NCBI GenBank assembly: GCA_964568975.1 | Contig: CAZMSO010000042.1 | Coordinates: 1-25,462, forward strand | DNA length: 25,462 bases | Direction: 5' to 3' | DNA from: CAZADA01 sp964568975 | GTDB lineage: Bacteria; Pseudomonadota; Alphaproteobacteria; Caulobacterales; Maricaulaceae | Part shown: in pieces, positions 22,901 through 25,462 of the stretch | Layout of the letters: each line of letters opens with the position of its first letter | Position numbering within the stretch: the first letter of the stretch is position 1 | The notes under the pieces: model-generated | What the model saw: only the letters and a program-made list of their open reading frames with translations | The model's database searches: none | Told to the model about the DNA's origin: nothing | Made by a program: the position numbers and the translations under genes

Positions 22901-24891
22901 AAGCGATTAAAGCCGTCGTTTTCGTTGCGGCCGTCCACGGTCGCTTGGAACGCGTTCTCGAGCGCGGGCGCGACGACGGCCATGTCGAGGCCCTCGGGCC
23001 CGCACGCTTCCTGGGGCGCGCGGGCGAGATACTCATGGATCCACACGGGTTCGGGGTCGTCTTCCCCCTCTGCGGCGGCCGGGCGCAGAGGAAAGCCCTC
23101 CTCACGACGCACATAAAGGCCCATCGCCTCTAAAATCGGCATCACCTCGGATAGGGGCGTGGAGCGTCCGCGTTGATATTGGCGCACGCGCAGCTCGTCC
23201 GGCGCATCGCCGCGGGCGCGGCGCACCTTCACGGCCGCGCCGTCGGCCGGCAGGGACTCAATCACCGCCACATCCTCAAGCGCTTGGGCCGGGCTGAACG
23301 AGTCGCGATAACCGGCGGGGAAGGCGTTGCGATACCGTCGCGCCGCGCCGATGGCGGGGGTCGGCGCGTCTGCGCGCGCGGCCGCATCGTCGAAATCATC
23401 CTCCCAGGTGCGCGTGAGCGCGGCGATCTCGGCCTCAAGCGCGCTGAGCGCGGGGTGCTGGTGGCCTCCCGGCTCGACGGTGATGATGTAGTGGACCTGG
23501 GCGAGGGGGGAGGTGTCGAACTGCGGCGTGAACTCCGCGATCCGCCCGCCATAGCCGCGCGCCAGCGCGTCGCCCACATGTTCGCGCACGCGTGAATTGA
23601 ACCGCTCGCGCGGGATGGCCACAAACGCCGACACATAGCGGTCATAGGGATCGGGGCGCACAAACAAGCGCGTGCGCGGGCGGTCATGGGCGTGAGCAAG
23701 GCCCAGGCCGATGGTCAGCAAATCATCATCAGCGCTTTCAAACAGCTCATCGCGGGGATAGCGCTCAAGGATCGACCGCAAACGCTTATAGCTGTGGCTG
23801 TTCGGCGCAAAGCCGGAGCGCGAAAGCACGCGGCGGACTTTGCTGCGGATCAACGGAATGTCTTGAGTGAGCGCGTGGTAGGCCTCCGCAGTGAAGAGGC
23901 CGACAAAGCGCGTCTCGCCCACCACGCGGCCGTCGGCGCGATAACGCTTCACGCCGACATAATTCATGTCCGTGCGCCGATGGACGCGCGACCGCAGCGT
24001 CGCTTTCGCCACGATCAGCGGCTCGGGCTGCAGCAGCATCTCTTGCACTTGCGGCGAAAGGATCGCCGGCTCGGCCGTGCGGCGCAGCACATTGCGCGTC
24101 ATGTCACGCAAAATGCCCAAATTGCTGTCGGCGATGTCGACGGGCTCATCCGGCAAGAACACGCCAGCCTCATCCGTGGGGAACTCATAATCGCGCACGC
24201 CCAAAAACGCGAAATGATCCCCGCGCAGCCAACGCAAAAAGGCGATCGCCTCTTGACGCTCGTCATCGCTGACGGCGACGGGGGCGGTCGCCAACTCATT
24301 AATGACGTGGTCCATCCGCGCGCGCATGGCGGCGAAATCCGCGACCGCCGCGTTGACGTCCGCCAAGGTGTCGCGAACGCCAGAGGCGAGCGCGTCCCGG
24401 CGCGCGTCCGTCAGCGGCTCGATTTGCACATGAATCAAGGATGTCCGCCGATCACCGCCGTCGTCCACGCCCCCGCGCGCGTCAGCGAGGGAGACGATCG
24501 GGTGGAACATGGCGTCCACCCGCACGCCCTGATCGTTCACTTCGCCCATCACAGAATCGACGAGAAACGGTTTGTCCCGCGTCACCACTTCCAGGATGTC
24601 GCGTCCAAGGGACGTCCCGTCAGCGCGCCGGCCGCTGACGACGCGCACGCGCGTGTCGCGCGCGTCCGGCTGCTGGGCCCACGCCCACAAGTCCGCGCAC
24701 GCAAACACCAAATCGTCGAGGCCCATCTGCGCAAAATCGTCCGCGACCGCCGTGGCGTGCACTTGCGCAAGGAATTTGAGCGCGGCGGGGTCCATCGCGC
24801 CCTCGGCGCAAAAGATTTCGCCCGCCATGGCCTCAGCCCGCGCGCGCAGCGCCTCGAAGGTGAGGGCGTCCAGATCCACAGCCGCGTCCAT
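19942..24891 (-). CDS. gdh: NAD-specific glutamate dehydrogenase, large (about 180 kDa) class
   Basis: A 1649-residue cytoplasmic enzyme that oxidises L-glutamate to 2-oxoglutarate and ammonia with NAD+, mainly for amino-acid catabolism. The N-terminal half holds ACT-like regulatory regions typical of the class. The catalytic core includes GGLRWSDRRDDFRTEVLGLV near residue 830 and VGAKGGFFAKRLPRG near 860. The latter holds the lysine-rich substrate site. VGVGDMSGDVFGNGML belongs to the nucleotide fold, and IGEGANLGLTQAARV and NADFIDNAAGVDTSDHEVNIKI follow. The length matches relatives such as the roughly 1600-residue Caulobacter enzyme, and I see no frameshift. The ATG at 24891 has GAGGGAG 7 bases upstream. 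It is monocistronic here and convergent with the upstream plus-strand gene. Confidence 0.96.
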   Translation of the reverse strand: MDAAVDLDALTFEALRARAEAMAGEIFCAEGAMDPAALKFLAQVHATAVADDFAQMGLDDLVFACADLWAWAQQPDARDTRVRVVSGRRADGTSLGRDILEVVTRDKPFLVDSVMGEVNDQGVRVDAMFHPIVSLADARGGVDDGGDRRTSLIHVQIEPLTDARRDALASGVRDTLADVNAAVADFAAMRARMDHVINELATAPVAVSDDERQEAIAFLRWLRGDHFAFLGVRDYEFPTDEAGVFLPDEPVDIADSNLGILRDMTRNVLRRTAEPAILSPQVQEMLLQPEPLIVAKATLRSRVHRRTDMNYVGVKRYRADGRVVGETRFVGLFTAEAYHALTQDIPLIRSKVRRVLSRSGFAPNSHSYKRLRSILERYPRDELFESADDDLLTIGLGLAHAHDRPRTRLFVRPDPYDRYVSAFVAIPRERFNSRVREHVGDALARGYGGRIAEFTPQFDTSPLAQVHYIITVEPGGHQHPALSALEAEIAALTRTWEDDFDDAAARADAPTPAIGAARRYRNAFPAGYRDSFSPAQALEDVAVIESLPADGAAVKVRRARGDAPDELRVRQYQRGRSTPLSEVMPILEAMGLYVRREEGFPLRPAAAEGEDDPEPVWIHEYLARAPQEACGPEGLDMAVVAPALENAFQATVDGRNENDGFNRLIITLGADWRSVCFLRACARYRGQTGMDPGPALQESALADNPAIARLLLELVDTRFNPELGLDRAAREARQEAISARITEALDAVESLDADRVLRRMARLITVIQRTNFYQRDAQGRPLDRIALKIATRELEAVPDPKPFREIFVWAPHVEGVHLRFGPIARGGLRWSDRRDDFRTEVLGLVKAQQVKNAVIVPVGAKGGFFAKRLPRGGDREAVLAEGVRAYRTFISALLDVTDNLVNDTIVRPKDVVVWDEDDAYLVVAADKGTASFSDIANEIAERAGFWLGDAFASGGSVGYDHKKMGITARGAWEAVKRHFRERGKNIQAEPFTVVGVGDMSGDVFGNGMLLSRQIRLVAAFDHRDIFIDPDPQDPPASWAERRRLFDLERSTWRDYDRSLISKGGGVFSRRAKAILLTQEIRTLTGLTGESATPEELIRALLQLPVELLWFGGIGTYVKAPHEQSFDVGDRANDGLRIDAPQVRAAVIGEGANLGLTQAARVALGRRGVRLNADFIDNAAGVDTSDHEVNIKILLNGVVRQNRMTMEERNALLAGMTEDVAAHVLTHNYDQTLGLTIAETTAAADLDAHERLIERLEGRGELDRDLERLPPSDVFRELRAQGQGLTRPETALLSAYAKNVLYTRILNSTVPDDPHFNTMLLGYFPNAVRHLAHDIRQHPLRREIVATILANQMVNVGGPTFSHRARESTGGDTDAVARAFAAAQAIFGFRDLVERIHDLDNRAPAAVQIELYRELIVLLRRQTYWLVRRGRGVERHKPRPLKDTIAAYRPGVDALRAIATDVISPFAREQSETRIAELTAAGAPEALAREVVALRPLIASSDVIDLAARHDAPLEPVARLYHACGARFHFDALRGALGKMTLEEHWGRLSARRLIEDLYTEHQRVTEAALLDGGRFDGASMPAEDYGLWAERRLEAFLTRHAEGADRLDEGFEELLGTGPWSYAKVAIAAANMREFTFMAEAAAAAPAMA

Positions 24892-24925
24892 AGCCGATCT
24901 CCCTCGATTGACGTCGGCCCGACCC

Positions 24926-24962
24926 TAGAGCATCGCGCGAAAAAGTGGACGCCGGTTTTTCG
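24926..24962. repeat. Intergenic palindromic element, probably truncated
   Basis: TAGAGCAT at 24926-24933 is followed by CGAAAAA (24938-24944), GTGGACGCCGG and TTTTTCG (24956-24962). The arrangement agrees with a dispersed intergenic repeat I recall in alphaproteobacteria (AGAGCAT, then GCGAAAAAGTGG, CCGG, TTTTTCGC), whose far arm normally returns to ATGCTCT. Here that arm is missing (GTAGCAGGC follows), so it looks like a partial copy. The inner stem of 7 bp is perfect. Confidence 0.55.
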
Positions 24963-25095
24963 TAGCAGGCGCCGCGCCGGCGGCCGCAGCGCGCCGGCCC
25001 ACACGCCATCCCAGCGCAGAGGCCGGAATCAGACGGCTGGATCGAGCAGCGCTTGGCGCGCGGCGCGCGATCGCGCGGGGACGGGAGAAGGGGGC

Positions 25096-25130
25096 GGGGC
25101 CGTCGGGCGGGGACTGGTCCCGACGGCCCC
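25096..25130. other. Perfect 12-bp G/C hairpin
   Basis: GGGGCCGTCGGG at 25096-25107 and CCCGACGGCCCC at 25119-25130 pair perfectly around an 11-base loop. An alternative inner stem GGGAC/GTCCC (25110-25114 with 25117-25121) competes with the right arm. There is no U-run on either side. It may be part of a structured RNA or the 3' end of the minus-strand gene that ends at 25395. Confidence 0.6.
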
Positions 25131-25131
25131 T

Positions 25132-25175
25132 CAGGCCTCGCTCTGCAGGCTGGGGGGACGCACGCGGAGGCCTGT
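25132..25175 (+). terminator. Inverted repeat, possible weak terminator
   Basis: CAGGCCTC at 25132-25139 and GAGGCCTG at 25167-25174 form an 8-bp stem with a long loop, followed by TTTCGT on the plus strand. The loop is long and the U-run short, so function is uncertain. It directly follows the G/C hairpin at 25096-25130. Confidence 0.3.
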
Positions 25176-25394
25176 TTCGTAAAGCCATGCTTTGGCTTAA
25201 CTTGATCGTACGCTGATTCTTTCAGTGTTGAAAACCAGCTCGCGTCCGTCTGGAGCGCGTTCCCTCATGAGCTGGTGTTTCACCAACAACTCTCACCATG
25301 ACTCTATCGCGCGGGGTGGGTTAACAAACCGTCTCCGTCCACAGACATTATTGACCCAGCGTCGCGGGCCGCGGTTTGTCCGCCTGGCGGGGCC
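25176..25394. other. Non-coding, relatively A/T-rich region with overlapping hairpins
   Basis: No gene of normal size is visible. AAGCCA/TGGCTT forms a hairpin near 25182-25198. ACCAGCTC (25234-25241) can pair with GAGCTGGT (25269-25276), while TGGTG/CACCA (25273-25277 with 25281-25285) forms a competing local hairpin. A 23-codon minus-strand ORF (25268 to 25197, MRERAPDGRELVFNTERIS...) lacks a ribosome site and codon bias. The base composition differs from the surrounding coding DNA, as expected for a regulatory region or a small RNA gene. Confidence 0.4.
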
Positions 25395-25462
25395 TTACGG
25401 GGCCGGCGCGTCGGTCTCCTCGGCGTCGGTCTCCTCGGCGTCGGTCTCCTCGGCGTCGGTCT
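25395..25462 (-). CDS. C-terminus of a minus-strand protein (rest outside the window)
   Basis: Read on the minus strand the last 68 bases encode a tail of repeated ETDAE units ending ETDAPAP and a TAA at 25397-25395. The frame is open to the window edge and in phase with the 15-bp repeat, and such acidic low-complexity tails are common on alphaproteobacterial proteins. The body of the protein lies outside, so its identity cannot be told. Confidence 0.6.
   Translation of the reverse strand, partial: TDAEETDAEETDAEETDAPAP
25409..25462. repeat. 15-bp tandem repeat reaching the window edge
   Basis: CGTCGGTCTCCTCGG occurs three times without a mismatch (25409, 25424 and 25439) plus 9 bases of a fourth copy, and probably continues beyond the window. 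On the minus strand each unit encodes five residues (E-E-T-D-A). Perfect identity at the DNA level suggests recent expansion. Confidence 0.92.

Noticed and set aside
23686..25182. 498-codon plus-strand frame opposite the glutamate dehydrogenase gene
   Set aside because: Shadow of a strongly conserved enzyme; its composition (His, Arg, Asp) is that of an antisense frame.
25197..25268. 23-codon minus-strand ORF (MRERAPDGRELVFNTERIS...)
   Set aside because: Protein-like at first sight, but third positions show no G/C bias and no ribosome site precedes it; mentioned only as part of the non-coding region.
25276..25283. TGTTTCAC, an exact half of the parS palindrome, in a window that carries parAB
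   Set aside because: The second half (CAACAACT) does not resemble GTGAAACA. Half-sites of 8 bases are expected by chance, and these bases are already explained by a local hairpin.
1..25462. Search by eye for CRISPR arrays, transposases, integrases, phage genes, toxin-antitoxin or restriction genes
   Set aside because: None was seen; all large frames are accounted for by housekeeping, metabolic, transport or hypothetical genes.

Overview
The window is high-GC, gene-dense DNA that most resembles the origin-proximal chromosome of an alphaproteobacterium, perhaps of the Caulobacterales, Hyphomonadales or Parvularculales type. The support is an rsmG-parA-parB block, a response regulator very close to Caulobacter CenR, a nearby lolA and exonuclease III gene, and a very large NAD-dependent glutamate dehydrogenase. 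I see no rRNA, tRNA, CRISPR array, insertion sequence or prophage gene. The window looks like ordinary chromosome with some unusual local gene combinations.

Layout. At 1-3078 (+) lie the end of an unrecognised gene, rsmG and the chromosome-segregation pair parA-parB. At 3158-6051 (-) is a tight three-gene unit: an exported alpha/beta hydrolase, tryptophan 2,3-dioxygenase and a kynureninase-like PLP enzyme. It is followed at 6147-6749 (-) by a YkuD-type L,D-transpeptidase. Divergent from that is cenR (6909-7595, +), preceded by a leader with a strong inverted repeat and a possible short ORF. A structured, repeat-bearing intergenic region (7596-7989) leads into a stand-alone GAF protein. Then come xth (-), a small potassium-channel-like protein and a cNMP-fold/thioredoxin-reductase-like flavoprotein (both +).

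At 11875-14429 (-) are a possible 44-codon gene, a hypothetical protein, a strong intrinsic terminator that may end a small RNA, lolA and dcd. At 14677-17659 (+) is a translationally coupled operon (dienelactone hydrolase, DUF2237 protein, BCCT transporter), followed by a membrane-anchored protein with three peptidoglycan-binding-like repeats. At 19942-24891 (-) is the 1649-residue NAD-glutamate dehydrogenase. The last 570 bases are mostly non-coding, rich in inverted repeats, and end in the C-terminus of a minus-strand gene made of 15-bp repeats.

How the genes work together. ParA/ParB move the origin, and RsmG modifies 16S rRNA. CenR, LolA, the L,D-transpeptidase and the peptidoglycan-binding membrane protein all concern the cell envelope. 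The dioxygenase and PLP enzyme would start tryptophan catabolism, and glutamate dehydrogenase feeds amino nitrogen into the TCA cycle. The channel and flavoprotein genes look co-transcribed and may form a redox- or ligand-linked ion-transport pair. I found no clear new defence or mobile system. The most novel-looking items are the split channel/cNMP-fold pair, the non-canonical kynurenine operon, the cenR leader and the candidate small RNA downstream of lolA.
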